Source: JBBDSU01 sp040904825
GTDB lineage: Bacteria; Actinomycetota; Nitriliruptoria; Nitriliruptorales; Nitriliruptoraceae
Assembly (NCBI GenBank): GCA_040904825.1
Contig: JBBDSU010000061.1
Coordinates: 1 to 64,000 of the forward strand
Direction of reading: 5' to 3'
DNA: 64,000 nucleotides
A model generated the notes under the pieces. It saw only the letters and a program-made list of their open reading frames with translations, searched no databases and had not been told where the DNA came from. A program made the position numbers and the translations under genes. Shown here piece after piece: positions 15,187 to 24,256 of the stretch (positions are counted from its first letter, which is position 1; each line of letters starts with the position of its first letter).

Positions 15187-17538
15187 TCAGCCTTCGACGG
15201 CGCGGCCGACCCCTTGGTCGAACGCCTCGCGGACATCATCAAGGTCGAGGTCGAGCACCTCGGCGACAACGAGGCGCTCACCTGTCACTGTGCCGAGGTC
15301 CACGACCGGCACCTCGGCATCGCGACACAACTGAGCAAACGCTCGCACGTTGGCCGAAGAGAGGCTGACGACAACTCTTCCTGGAGATTCCCCAAACAGC
15401 GCCTGGGTGAGCGCCGCACCTGGGGGCAGAGTCACTTCCGCGCCGACATCGCCACCGAGGCAGCTTTCGACCAGGGTGACCAGCAGGCCTCCAGCTGACA
15501 CGTCGTGCGCTGATGCCAGCAGCCGCTGCTGTGCCGCCTGGTGCAGCACTTCGGCCAGCGCAGCCTCGGCGTCGAGATCGACGCCAGCCAGCACACCACC
15601 CAGCGGTGCGTCGACAAACCGTTGGAATTCACTGCCAGCAAGACCTCCCACGGTCGGCGACCCCACGAGCAGGATGACATCCAGCTCGTCCTCGAAGGCG
15701 ACATCGACCGCCAGGGTCGCATCATCCAGGATTCCGAGGACTCCGACGACCGGCGACGGGTGGATGGCCCGTCCTCGTGTTTCGTTGTAGAGCGACACGT
15801 TGCCGCCCGTTACCGGGATGCCGAGCGCATCCGTCGCTTCGGCAAGCGCCGCGATAGAGGTGGCGAGCTGCCACATGATCTCCGGCCGTTCTGGGTTGCC
15901 GAAATTGAGACAGTTGGTGGTCGCCAGTGGCTTCGCGCCGACACAGGCAACATTCCGGAACGCCTCTGCAACAATCCTTCGGGTGCCTTCGGCAGGGTCG
16001 ATCTCGCACCAGCGGCCGTTGCCGTCGGTCGCGCAGGCCACACCGCGGCGGCTATCAGGCAGACGAACCACGCCAGCGTCGCCCAACGTTGGTGCCAGAA
16101 CCGTTCCCGCACGCACAAACTGGTCGTACTGATCGGTCACCCACCGTGGCGAGGCAACGTTGGGTGATGCCAGGAATCGCAAGATGAACGCCGGCAGCCC
16201 TCGATGGTCGCCGTAGACCGCAGCCTCTGTGAACGCAGCGACGTCCAGCGCGTCAGCATCAATCGCCGCATAGTCATCCAGCCACGCCGGACGTTGTCGA
16301 GGCCGGTCATACACAGGGCCGTCGTCCGCCAGTGACGCCGCCGGAACGTCGGCAACGATCTCGCCATCACGACGCAGGATCAGGCGGTCCCCTTCGGTGA
16401 CGGCGCCGACCACGGCGGCTGGCACACCGAGCCGCTGAGCAATTGCCAGCACCTCGCCGACGTCGCCGGGATCGACCAGCGCCAGCATGCGTTCCTGCGA
16501 CTCAGAACACAGGATCTCCCACGACTCCATTGATGGCTCACGCAGAAGGACTGCATCGAGGTCGACGTCCATACCGAGGCCCGCTGCGGCCGCCAGCTCC
16601 GATGTCGAGCAGGCAATGCCAGCTGCACCCATGTCCTGGATTCCCGCCAGCAGGTCACGTTCGGCAAGCTCCAGGCAGCACTCGATCAACAGCTTCTCGG
16701 CGAACGGATCGCCGACTTGGACGTTGGGCCGCTTGTCGTCCATGCCGTCGTCGAACTCCTGGCTTGCCAGCACCGACGCCCCGCCGATGCCATCACGCCC
16801 CGTCGCGCTGCCGAGCAGGATCGCCACATCGCCGACAGCGCGCGCACGAGCCAGCTGCATGCGATCCTGGCGCAGCACCCCGATCGCCAGCACGTTGACT
16901 AAAGGGTTGCCGGCATAGGTGTCGTCGAAGGCAAGCTCGCCGCCGATGTTGGGCACTCCAACACAGTTGCCGTAGCCGCCGACGCCCCTGACGACGCCAT
17001 CGACGATCCGGCGTTGCAACGGGTCGATCGGGCGCTGGCGGCCCGTTCCGTCAATCCAGCCACCAGGATCACCGAACCTCAACGGATCCATGATCGCGAT
17101 GGGACGCGCGCCCATGGTGAACACGTCGCGCAGGATGCCACCGACTCCGGTCGCAGCACCCTGATACGGCTCGACAAAACTCGGGTGGTTGTGGGATTCG
17201 ATCTTGAAGGCGACGCCGAGCCCGTCGCCGACATCGACAACTCCAGCGTTCTCGCCTGGACCAGCCAGCACCCACGGCGCAGTCGAGGCCAGTTGGCGCA
17301 AATGGATCTTGGACGACTTGTACGAGCAGTGCTCCGACCACATCACCGAGTACATGCCCAACTCGGAGACGGTCGGGACACGGCCAAGTGTGTCGAGGAT
17401 GCGGTCGAACTCATCGCCTCGCAGGCCCAGTTCGTAGCCGAGCGTCCGCGCACGGTCTTCCGTCAGCGCCTCGTCGGATGGCCAATCATGCGCAGAGGTG
17501 CCGAAGCCGTCGACCGACCCGCTACCCGATTCGCTCAC
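15187..17538 (-). CDS. purL: Phosphoribosylformylglycinamidine synthase subunit II
   Basis: A 783-residue small-type PurL that works with PurS and PurQ to convert FGAR to FGAM. It shows the family motif MWSEHCSYKSSK near residue 60 and the ATP-binding PGENAGVVDVGDG segment. FKIESHNHPS is present, as is the duplicated AIRS-like half beginning near KPLATTNCLNFGNPE. The GTG start at 17538 is preceded by GCAGGAGC at good spacing. The length matches the actinobacterial and Bacillus form rather than the 1300-residue proteobacterial fusion. It is 331 bases after purQ, with a small antisense gene between. Confidence 0.96.
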   Translation of the reverse strand: MSESGSGSVDGFGTSAHDWPSDEALTEDRARTLGYELGLRGDEFDRILDTLGRVPTVSELGMYSVMWSEHCSYKSSKIHLRQLASTAPWVLAGPGENAGVVDVGDGLGVAFKIESHNHPSFVEPYQGAATGVGGILRDVFTMGARPIAIMDPLRFGDPGGWIDGTGRQRPIDPLQRRIVDGVVRGVGGYGNCVGVPNIGGELAFDDTYAGNPLVNVLAIGVLRQDRMQLARARAVGDVAILLGSATGRDGIGGASVLASQEFDDGMDDKRPNVQVGDPFAEKLLIECCLELAERDLLAGIQDMGAAGIACSTSELAAAAGLGMDVDLDAVLLREPSMESWEILCSESQERMLALVDPGDVGEVLAIAQRLGVPAAVVGAVTEGDRLILRRDGEIVADVPAASLADDGPVYDRPRQRPAWLDDYAAIDADALDVAAFTEAAVYGDHRGLPAFILRFLASPNVASPRWVTDQYDQFVRAGTVLAPTLGDAGVVRLPDSRRGVACATDGNGRWCEIDPAEGTRRIVAEAFRNVACVGAKPLATTNCLNFGNPERPEIMWQLATSIAALAEATDALGIPVTGGNVSLYNETRGRAIHPSPVVGVLGILDDATLAVDVAFEDELDVILLVGSPTVGGLAGSEFQRFVDAPLGGVLAGVDLDAEAALAEVLHQAAQQRLLASAHDVSAGGLLVTLVESCLGGDVGAEVTLPPGAALTQALFGESPGRVVVSLSSANVRAFAQLCRDAEVPVVDLGTVTGERLVVAEVLDLDLDDVREAFDQGVGRAVEG

Positions 17539-17638
17539 CGCTGCTCCTGCAACCTTGGAACGACGAGGATAGGCAGTACGCCACGCACCACCGGTACCCT
17601 GACCTCCAGTCACCTGCCAGCAGTGGATGGAGGACTTT

Positions 17639-17848
17639 ATGGACGCGCTCAACCTGTTGCGCGCAGTGCTCGTCGGATTCGCGCTCATCGCGACGATGCT
17701 GCTCGCGACACGCGGCCAGTGGATTCCGGTCACCGTCCTGAGCGTTGGCATCGCTGCCCACTTGGCGTTGTTCGTCCACCAGCAGGCGGCGCGACGTCGG
17801 CAGCGCGCCCGGGCGCTGCGGATCGATGGGCGGGGCGTGTCGGCCTGA
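17639..17848 (+). CDS. Small basic membrane protein
   Basis: A 69-residue product starting at ATG 17639, with GGAGG five bases upstream. Two hydrophobic segments (about residues 7-25 and 30-47) are followed by an Arg/Gln-rich cytoplasmic tail (HQQAARRRQRARALR). It lies on the plus strand in the spacer between purQ and purL, which are both on the minus strand. Its stop is 21 bases from the end of purQ. The ribosome site and clean helices support a real gene, but there is no recognisable family. Confidence 0.55.
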   Translation: MDALNLLRAVLVGFALIATMLLATRGQWIPVTVLSVGIAAHLALFVHQQAARRRQRARALRIDGRGVSA

Positions 17849-17869
17849 CCGCACTCGCGCCAGCAACGC

Positions 17870-18541
17870 TTATCCCGCTGGCACCATCGTCAGACTCTCG
17901 AAGAACCCTCGTCCGTCGTCTCCGCCTATCAGCGTGGCGTCGACGGCATGTTCGGGGTGGGGCATCAACCCGACGACATTGCCTTGGTCATTACAGATGC
18001 CTGCGATGTCGCGAGCCGAACCATTCGGGTTGTGGCCCCGGGCATAGCGCACGACCACACGACCATCGCGTTCCAACGCATCCAATGTCGCGCCGTCTGC
18101 GTGGTAGCGACCCTCTCCATGTTTGGCTGGAATGATGATCTGTTCATCGGGAGCGAACGAACGGGTCCACGGCGTCGCCGTTGATGTCACGATCAACGGC
18201 ACCGCCCGGCACACGAATCGCAAGCCTTCGTTGCGCAACAAGGCCCCCGGCAGCAGTCCCGCTTCGCACAGCACCTGAAATCCGTTGCATATCCCCAGCA
18301 CAGGCCCACCTTCGCGCGCAAACTCTGCGATCGCATCCATGATTGGGGCCCGGCCTGCGATCGCTCCGCACCGCAGGTAGTCGCCGTAGCTGAACCCGCC
18401 TGGCAGCACCACTGCATCGAGCCGGTCAAACGACTGGTCTGCATGCCACAACGGCACCGCCTCGCCACCGCACATGCGAACGGCAGACACGGTGTCGTGG
18501 TCGTCGAGTGAACCCGGGAAGGTCACGACGCCGATACGCAT
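17870..18541 (-). CDS. purQ: Phosphoribosylformylglycinamidine synthase subunit I (glutaminase)
   Basis: A 223-residue class I glutamine amidotransferase that supplies ammonia to PurL. The nucleophile lies in GICNGFQVLCEAGLLPG (Cys near residue 87), and His/Glu of the triad are in LMPHPEHAVD. The N-terminus is RIGVVTFPGSLDDHDT, and the LPGGFSYGDYLRCG motif is characteristic. The ATG at 18541 is chosen for its GGAG spacing. Upstream, at 31 bases, is an unknown membrane gene, and before that purS. Confidence 0.96.
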   Translation of the reverse strand: MRIGVVTFPGSLDDHDTVSAVRMCGGEAVPLWHADQSFDRLDAVVLPGGFSYGDYLRCGAIAGRAPIMDAIAEFAREGGPVLGICNGFQVLCEAGLLPGALLRNEGLRFVCRAVPLIVTSTATPWTRSFAPDEQIIIPAKHGEGRYHADGATLDALERDGRVVVRYARGHNPNGSARDIAGICNDQGNVVGLMPHPEHAVDATLIGGDDGRGFFESLTMVPAG

Positions 18542-18572
18542 GGTCATCTCCGTCAATCGTCAGTCGGGCAGG

Positions 18573-19343
18573 TCAGTAGGGAAAAAATCCGGCGTCAACG
18601 ATGGCTTGGTACGGGTCGTCGCTTGTCAGGAGTTCTTCGACGTCGGCGCACCCTCGCGGTGGCGAGCCTGCGAACGACAATCTCGCACATGCCGCCGCCT
18701 GTGCCTGGGCGGCAGCGAGTTCGCTGTCGGCAGCCACCGTCCGCCCGGGCCAGCCGTCATCGGCAATCAGCACCAGCTGGTGAATGAGCGCGGGCGCTGC
18801 ACGGGTGGCATCTTCGAACGCAAATTTTGCGTTGAGCTCGACGATGATGCGGCCGTCGGCAACACGCGCTGAACTCTCCACTCCGGACAACTCGAAAGTG
18901 GCCAATCGCAACGCGCCGTCGGCGGCCGCCCAGTCCCCAAGCCCGGCTTCAGCCTGCGGGAACCGGCCCGAGGCGAGCAGTTGGCAGGTGGCACCCAACG
19001 CCCGTCGGGCCGCTGCTCTGGCTCCAGCGTCGCCGATGAGGGTGATCGCCTCTGCACACCCCGGACCTGCCTCTTCTTCGCGTGTCTGCGGCACATCTGC
19101 ATCGCCACGATCGATGGTCACCGATGCGTCTCCGGGTGGGCGGCGCTCAGCGGGCGGGATGTGCCCATCGGGGATCGAGGCCAGCGCCCACAGCGTGACT
19201 GCCACAGCAACAGGCGCCAGGGCGAGCATCGCCAGGACGAACCAGCGGTGCAGGACTGGCTCGCCCGTGTCAAGAGTCGGCAGCGCAGGTGGCGCCACCG
19301 GACGCTGGCCGTTGGCCGTTGATGCAACCGGGCGCTTGGTCAC
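18573..19343 (-). CDS. Unknown membrane-anchored protein between purS and purQ
   Basis: A 256-residue protein. Residues 1-32 are Pro-rich and cytoplasmic, and one transmembrane helix lies at about 33-55 (FVLAMLALAPVAVAVTLWAL). The C-terminal extracytoplasmic domain is Ala/Glu-rich and has four cysteines. The GTG start overlaps the purS stop by four bases, so it is translationally coupled inside the purine operon. The VESSARVADGRIIVELNAKF strand pattern suggests a small alpha/beta fold, but I recognise no family. A link to purine synthesis is only positional. Confidence 0.65.
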   Translation of the reverse strand: MTKRPVASTANGQRPVAPPALPTLDTGEPVLHRWFVLAMLALAPVAVAVTLWALASIPDGHIPPAERRPPGDASVTIDRGDADVPQTREEEAGPGCAEAITLIGDAGARAAARRALGATCQLLASGRFPQAEAGLGDWAAADGALRLATFELSGVESSARVADGRIIVELNAKFAFEDATRAAPALIHQLVLIADDGWPGRTVAADSELAAAQAQAAACARLSFAGSPPRGCADVEELLTSDDPYQAIVDAGFFPY

Positions 19344-19627
19344 GACGCGGGCGTGACCACGTCAGCGCGTTCATGCTCATCGATCACACGCCAGCGGAAC
19401 GACTCGATGACCGGGTTGGTGAGGAAGGCCGCGCACATCTGCTCGACCAGGACCGCCAAACGGTCTGAATCGGCGTCGTCGATGTCCACGTCGAACTCGA
19501 GGTGTTTGCCCACGCGGACATCACCAATCCCGTCGAATCCGAGTCCAGGCAGTGCGCGTTCAACCGCCCGGCCTTCAGGGTCGAGAATTTCGCGCTTGAG
19601 GACGACATCAACGGCGACGCGAGGCAT
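19340..19627 (-). CDS. purS: Phosphoribosylformylglycinamidine synthase subunit PurS
   Basis: A 95-residue small subunit that dimerises and bridges PurL and PurQ. It shows the DVVLKREILDPEGRAVERAL motif followed by GDVRVGKHLEFDVD, which together are specific for PurS. Slightly long at the C-terminus (usual length about 80-90). It leads the purS-unknown-purQ-purL group on the minus strand; the 167 bases to npdG on the other strand must contain its promoter. Confidence 0.92.
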   Translation of the reverse strand: MPRVAVDVVLKREILDPEGRAVERALPGLGFDGIGDVRVGKHLEFDVDIDDADSDRLAVLVEQMCAAFLTNPVIESFRWRVIDEHERADVVTPAS

Positions 19628-19794
19628 CAGCGCTCCCTGGTGGTGGCTGCAACGGCGCTACCGCTGCAGCAGGGCTGGATCTGGCCGAATCGTACCGGCC
19701 AGGCGATGAAGTCCCGCCCGTCACGCTCGTCACAGCGACTTGGGTTCATCGCTACGGTCCTCGCGGGTGAGCCACGTGCGGCAAAGGAGTTGCG

Positions 19795-20466
19795 GTGAAG
19801 ATCGCGATCGTCGGTGGAACAGGCCCGCATGGCAAGGGCCTCGGTCACCGATTCGCCCAAGCGGGCCACGACGTCATCCTCGGGTCCAGGGATGCGCAGC
19901 GTGCCGAAGACGCGGCCCATGCCGTTGCGGGCCGAATGCCTCTCGGCGCCAGGCATGGTGAAGTCCACGGCGCGAGCAACGTCGATGCGACACAGGACGC
20001 CGATCTCGTCGTGGTCGCCGTGCCGTTCGATGGGATGCTGGAAAGCCTCACCGACCTTGATGTCGACGGACGCATCGTGGTCAGTTGCGTCAATCCACTG
20101 ACGTTTGCTGGCGATGGCCCCCGAGCGATCAGGGTTGCCGAGGGCAGCGCAGCCGAGCAGATCGCCGATCGCCATCCGGGCGCTGTCGTGGTTGCCGCGT
20201 TCCATCACGTCTCCGCCGTGTCGTTGCAACAACGCGACGAGCCGCTCGATGAGCATGTCCTGGTCGCCGGCGACGACTCCGCGAGCAAGGACATCGTGAT
20301 ATCGCTGGCCACGGCTGTCGCCAGCCGCGGTGGCGTGGATGCTGGGCCCCTGCGCAGCGCTGGCGCACTCGAAGCCATGACTGGCGTGCTGATCCACATC
20401 AACCGGCGCTACAAAGCACATGCAGGTCTCTCGGTGACCGGGGTGGAGGATGCAGCCGGCACGTGA
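19795..20466 (+). CDS. npdG: F420-dependent NADP oxidoreductase
   Basis: A 223-residue enzyme that exchanges hydride between F420 and NADP. The N-terminal Rossmann motif KIAIVGGTGPHGKGLGHRFA is followed by VILGSRDAQRA, a NADP(H)-binding S-R site. The core VVAVPFDGMLESLTDL and the late FHHVSAV and MTGVLIHINRRYKAHAGL motifs fit the NpdG family. It implies that the organism makes coenzyme F420, consistent with an actinobacterium. The ATG is preceded by AAAGGAG. It is transcribed away from purS. Confidence 0.9.
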   Translation: MKIAIVGGTGPHGKGLGHRFAQAGHDVILGSRDAQRAEDAAHAVAGRMPLGARHGEVHGASNVDATQDADLVVVAVPFDGMLESLTDLDVDGRIVVSCVNPLTFAGDGPRAIRVAEGSAAEQIADRHPGAVVVAAFHHVSAVSLQQRDEPLDEHVLVAGDDSASKDIVISLATAVASRGGVDAGPLRSAGALEAMTGVLIHINRRYKAHAGLSVTGVEDAAGT

Positions 20467-20514
20467 CCAGCCCGTTCCTCGTAGCGCAATGGCAACTTTG
20501 GTCACACATTGCAC

Positions 20515-20544
20515 CTGACAACGACCCTGTGATGGGGCTAGCAT
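20515..20544 (+). promoter_or_regulatory. Possible sigma-70-type promoter for the coiled-coil gene
   Basis: CTGACA at 20515-20520 and TAGCAT at 20539-20544 are separated by 18 bases and lie 73 bases before the start of the coiled-coil gene. They match the -35 and -10 consensus at five and four positions. A second TATAGG-like element follows near 20563. Moderate match only. Confidence 0.3.
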
Positions 20545-20616
20545 CTGCCCTCAACGTTTGCTATAGGCATTCAGCCGGGGCAGTCACCGTCCGGTCTTCA
20601 CAGGGAGGCACCACCG

Positions 20617-22269
20617 ATGAGCACAACGAGCAGTGACACTCGTCACGAGGTCGCAGAGGTGCCGGTGGCCGGCAAATCCGCCTCGTCGAACCCTTCCGCC
20701 AAACACGGCAGTGATGGCGCGAGCACGGTTCCACCCGAGGCGCACGACGAGACCGACGATGGACTGTTCAAAGTTGCGATGCGCGGCTACCGCCGCCCAG
20801 ACGTCGACACCTTCGTGGTGCAAGCACAACAGCAGCTCAAAGAGTACGAAGAAGCAGTAGAGGCTCTTCAGGAGAAGCTGACCGAGGCTGCCAGCCGGCC
20901 CGCCCTCAACCAGATGGACGAAGCTGACCTCCTTGAGCTCGCATCAGAAGAGACGATGCAACTCCTCAGAGCTGCCAAGTCGCGCGCTCAAGCCGTCAAG
21001 ACCACTGCAGCCGAAGAAGCCGATGCGATCCGTGGCAACGCCGAAGCGCAGCGGCACGAAGCCCAAGCCGCTGGCCAGCGCTTGCGCGATGAAGCCCAGA
21101 AGACGCTTGACGATGCACGGGCTAACGCCCAGCGGCTCAAGGTCGACGCGCAAGACGTCGCCCGGAAGCTGGTGGACGACGCGCAAGCCGAAGCCGACCG
21201 TTTGTCAGCCGATGCTCAAGCCAACGCCGACACGTTGCTCACTGATGCCCAGGCCAGCGCCGATCGGCTGATCACCGAGGCTGAGCAGCGCGTCGAGGAT
21301 GCACAAGCTGATGCCGATCGCTTGCTCACTGACGCGCAGGCGCGTGCTGACCAACTGAGGTCGGAAGCACAAGAGACCGCGCAGCGCCTCGTCCAGGAGG
21401 CGAGTGAGGAAGCTGAGCGCGTCACCTCCCAAGCCAATGAGCAGGCCGAGCGCGTCACAGCGGAAGCCAACGCCGAAGCCGAGCGCGTCACCGCAGAAGC
21501 CAACGCCGAAGCTGAGCGCGTCACCGCAGAAGCCAACGAGCAGGCTCAGCAGGTCACCAGCCAAGCCCGCACGGATGCACAGCGGGCGACAAGCGAGGCC
21601 CAGGCGACAGCCCAGCGGCTGACGACAGAAGCCACCGCCCGAGCCGACAAGCTCACCACGGAGGCTCGCGAAGCAGCCGAACGGCTGACGTCCGAGGCCA
21701 ATGCGGCAGCAGAGCACGCCACCGCGCAGGCCAACGCCGAGGCCGAGCAGACGATTTCACGCGCCCGCAGCCAAGCCGACGAGAAGATCCGCTCGGCCGA
21801 CGAGCGCGCACAGTCGACGATCGCCAATGCTGACGCCCAGGCGCGATCGACGATCGAGCAGGCCAACGCCACCGCTCAGCAGCAGCGGGAAGCGGCCGCC
21901 GCAGAGGCAGCGCAGACAATCGAGGCGGCCAAGCAGCAGGCGGAAGCGATCGTCGGCGGTGCCGAACAGCGCTACGAAGAATTGCGGGTGACGATCGAAG
22001 GTCACCGCACGCGTCTTCGTCAAGAGCTCGCCGGACAACGTGAAGAGTTGCACCGGACGGTGGAATCGATCTCGTCGCTGCGCCAGGAGTTCAGCCAGTC
22101 GTTCCACAACGTCGCGCAAATGCTCGACCAGGTCGTCGGACGCTTCGGCGAGCCGGTGCAGCGGGCTGAGGGCTACGTCGACCAGGTGTGTGAGCTGCTC
22201 GCCGACGCGCGACTGCCCTCGCGCGAGCTGCCTGCAACCAGCGGCACGGAGAACAGCGACCAGAACTGA
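20617..22269 (+). CDS. Long hendecad coiled-coil protein with DivIVA-like N-terminus
   Basis: A 550-residue cytoplasmic protein. Residues 49-90 (FKVAMRGYRRPDVDTFVVQA and a following heptad helix) resemble the DivIVA N-terminal domain. About 27 successive 11-residue repeats (residues about 135-455) follow, of the form A-x-R-L-x-x-E-A-x-x-x, broken by a 7-residue step near VEDAQAD. Residues 455-530 form a different helical end. Eleven-residue periodicity predicts a long, nearly straight coiled coil like the actinobacterial polarity proteins FilP/Scy. It probably organises the cell pole or cell-wall growth zone. The ATG is preceded by GGGAGG. Confidence 0.75.
   Translation: MSTTSSDTRHEVAEVPVAGKSASSNPSAKHGSDGASTVPPEAHDETDDGLFKVAMRGYRRPDVDTFVVQAQQQLKEYEEAVEALQEKLTEAASRPALNQMDEADLLELASEETMQLLRAAKSRAQAVKTTAAEEADAIRGNAEAQRHEAQAAGQRLRDEAQKTLDDARANAQRLKVDAQDVARKLVDDAQAEADRLSADAQANADTLLTDAQASADRLITEAEQRVEDAQADADRLLTDAQARADQLRSEAQETAQRLVQEASEEAERVTSQANEQAERVTAEANAEAERVTAEANAEAERVTAEANEQAQQVTSQARTDAQRATSEAQATAQRLTTEATARADKLTTEAREAAERLTSEANAAAEHATAQANAEAEQTISRARSQADEKIRSADERAQSTIANADAQARSTIEQANATAQQQREAAAAEAAQTIEAAKQQAEAIVGGAEQRYEELRVTIEGHRTRLRQELAGQREELHRTVESISSLRQEFSQSFHNVAQMLDQVVGRFGEPVQRAEGYVDQVCELLADARLPSRELPATSGTENSDQN
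21415..21546 (+). repeat. 33-bp repeats inside the coiled-coil gene
   Basis: Four adjacent 33-bp units starting with gagcgcgtca begin at 21415, 21448, 21481 and 21514. The second to fourth differ at only a few bases. They encode 11-residue coiled-coil repeats (A-E-R-V-T-x-E-A-N). Recent in-frame duplication is the likely origin, and copy number may vary between strains. Confidence 0.85.
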
Positions 22270-22284
22270 CCGGCTCATCGGCGC

Positions 22285-22572
22285 TCACTCGGCGGCCCGC
22301 ATCCAGGGAGGCCGGGGAGCGTCGATTCGGTCGAGTTCGGACTCAACGTCGCCAAAACCGTCCGTGCGCTGGCCCCAGTCGCGGTAGGCGTCGTCAATCT
22401 CCTGCCGTGTGCGTGCGACAAAATTCCACCACATCGTGATCGGTTCACCCAGCGGCTCACAGCCAAGCGGCGCCGTCAGCCCTTGAGGAACAAGGCCGAT
22501 CCAACCTGGTTCGATGATCTCGGGGCCAACCCTGATCGGCGCACTCTGCGTCGACACTCTCGATCGGTCCAC
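22285..22572 (-). pseudogene. Pirin C-terminal remnant
   Basis: An open frame of about 95 codons that resembles only the C-terminal end of pirin family proteins (normally about 300 residues). GCEPLGEPITMWWNFVARTR is the pirin signature, followed by E-I-x-x-A-x-x-D-W and a RIDAPRPPW end. The N-terminal cupin with its metal-binding His residues is absent. The frame begins directly after the stop of the LCP gene, with no good ribosome site in the right frame. Most likely a decayed gene trimmed from the 5' side, although a short expressed protein cannot be excluded. Confidence 0.65.
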
Positions 22573-24186
22573 TCATCGACATACCTCCTCACTGCCTTCA
22601 ACCGTGCGCGCTTGCTCCTGGGCAGCACTTGGATCGTTCAAGATGTCGTCCACCCGCTGTCGGATCAGCGAGACCTGGGGCACGTGATCCTCCCCACGAT
22701 AGGTCGGGGGGCCGAAACCAACACCGACCAGCGCCCGGTGGTCGACGCGGGCGACCACCTCGATCAGATCGGGCAATGCGGCCAGCGGAATATTGGTCAC
22801 GACATGCGACTCGATCGCCGTCGACAAATCACCGAACCGGCGAAGCACGTCCGTCACGCCGGTGTTCTCGACAACGCTGGTCACCAGGCATCGTTGGCGG
22901 CGCATCCGAGGGCCATCACCCGGATCGCGCATGCGTGCGAACGCGAGTGCGGTCTCACCGTCCATCGTCTGACGGCCTTGACGCATCTCAAACACTCGCC
23001 AGTCCGTGTCATCGTGGGCTGGCGACATCCGTACCGTGATCGGATCGACGAGATCGATCTCGACGCCACCCAACGCATCGACGAGTCGCACGAAGCCCTC
23101 CATGTCGGCCTTGGCGTAGTGCGCAATCGGCAGGTCCAGCAGCAGCGCCAGCGTGTCCGTCAGTGCTTGCGCGCCTGGGTCTGCGGCGTCCGGGTACAGC
23201 GCAGCGAACGCGGCGGCACCGCGTCCAGTCGCGCAGGTATACAGCGCATTCAGATAATCCCAAGCGCCGCCTGCCGCGCAGATCTCTTCGTAGTCTGCGG
23301 CGATGCGGTCAGGCACGGGGAAGTCCCGCAGATACCGATCAATGGAGAAAACGGCGGCGGTACCGGTCGACGTGTCGACCGAGACCACCATCAGGGCGTC
23401 GGTGCGAGCGCTGTGGCGTCCCGGTCCAGCATCCGAGCCCAACAAGGCCAGCGTCAGCCGCCCTGAGACAATCCAAGGATTGGCCGACGCGGCATCGCTG
23501 ACAACTGAACCCGCCCCACCTTCATCATTCTCACCAGTCGTGCCGTTAGGGCCATCGGCGCCGTTGGCCGGTCCACTGGCTTCTCCACTATCACCCTCAT
23601 CGGTCTCGTCGTGATCGACAACGCCATCGGCATCGCCGCCAGCAGCATCGCCGGACATCAGATCGTCGACTGGCGGTGCGTCACGTTCAAACGTCGATGA
23701 AGTCGACGGGAGGAAGACGGCGTTCAGCACCGCCTGTGAGCGCAGGGTGACGTAGGCGGCAGCGCCGTGCGGTACGACGACGAGTGCTGCCACGACCAGC
23801 ACGGCGACGGCGAGCGGTCCCTTTGTTCCCAGATGAAGACGACCTAGCGCAGCCCGGTAAGCATGCACAGCCACAGCTGTTCGCGCCAGCAAGATGGCCA
23901 TGTTGACGATGAGCAGCCACGTCAGCACTGTCGGCCGGATGAGCCAGGCAATAAGACCGGTCGTCGACTGACGGGCAGCCCATCCCCAGACGACAGCGAC
24001 AGTCAGCAACGACATGCCGACGAGTATCAACCCGAGCTTGCGCCGCCCGACGGCCAGGTGACCGACGCCTGGGACGAAGGCCGACAACGCGGCCGCTAAG
24101 GCCGCCCGGCGGCCGACATGCGCGGGTTCAGCCGCGTGACGCGGGGAGACTCGCTTCAAAAGTGGGGCTATCGGACGTCGGGTCAT
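22573..24186 (-). CDS. LytR-CpsA-Psr (LCP) family protein
   Basis: A 537-residue membrane protein. The N-terminus has four or more hydrophobic helices starting with SAFVPGVGHLAVGRRKLGLI, a type common in actinobacterial LCP proteins. An acidic low-complexity linker (about 190-235) follows. The LCP domain from about 240 has LTLALLGSDAGPGRHSARTD, carrying the conserved Asp/Arg pair, and a DLVDPI...R...F core. LCP enzymes attach teichoic acid, arabinogalactan or capsule polymers to peptidoglycan on the outer face. The conserved Arg cluster around MDGETALAFARMRDPGDGPR is present, so it should be active. Confidence 0.9.
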   Translation of the reverse strand: MTRRPIAPLLKRVSPRHAAEPAHVGRRAALAAALSAFVPGVGHLAVGRRKLGLILVGMSLLTVAVVWGWAARQSTTGLIAWLIRPTVLTWLLIVNMAILLARTAVAVHAYRAALGRLHLGTKGPLAVAVLVVAALVVVPHGAAAYVTLRSQAVLNAVFLPSTSSTFERDAPPVDDLMSGDAAGGDADGVVDHDETDEGDSGEASGPANGADGPNGTTGENDEGGAGSVVSDAASANPWIVSGRLTLALLGSDAGPGRHSARTDALMVVSVDTSTGTAAVFSIDRYLRDFPVPDRIAADYEEICAAGGAWDYLNALYTCATGRGAAAFAALYPDAADPGAQALTDTLALLLDLPIAHYAKADMEGFVRLVDALGGVEIDLVDPITVRMSPAHDDTDWRVFEMRQGRQTMDGETALAFARMRDPGDGPRMRRQRCLVTSVVENTGVTDVLRRFGDLSTAIESHVVTNIPLAALPDLIEVVARVDHRALVGVGFGPPTYRGEDHVPQVSLIRQRVDDILNDPSAAQEQARTVEGSEEVCR

Positions 24187-24256
24187 GAACAGCCTGGCTC
24201 GTCACAACCACCAGTATCGCTTGCATTGATAGCCCCGTGGTCGCCCCGCCGTCCAG

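Noticed and set aside
19627..20544. Minus-strand open frame of 305 codons opposite npdG
   Set aside because: npdG on the plus strand has clear motifs and a ribosome site; the opposite frame has no recognisable features.
21415..21546. CRISPR-like array
   Set aside because: The 33-bp units are contiguous, in frame and coding for coiled-coil repeats; there are no unique spacers or cas genes.
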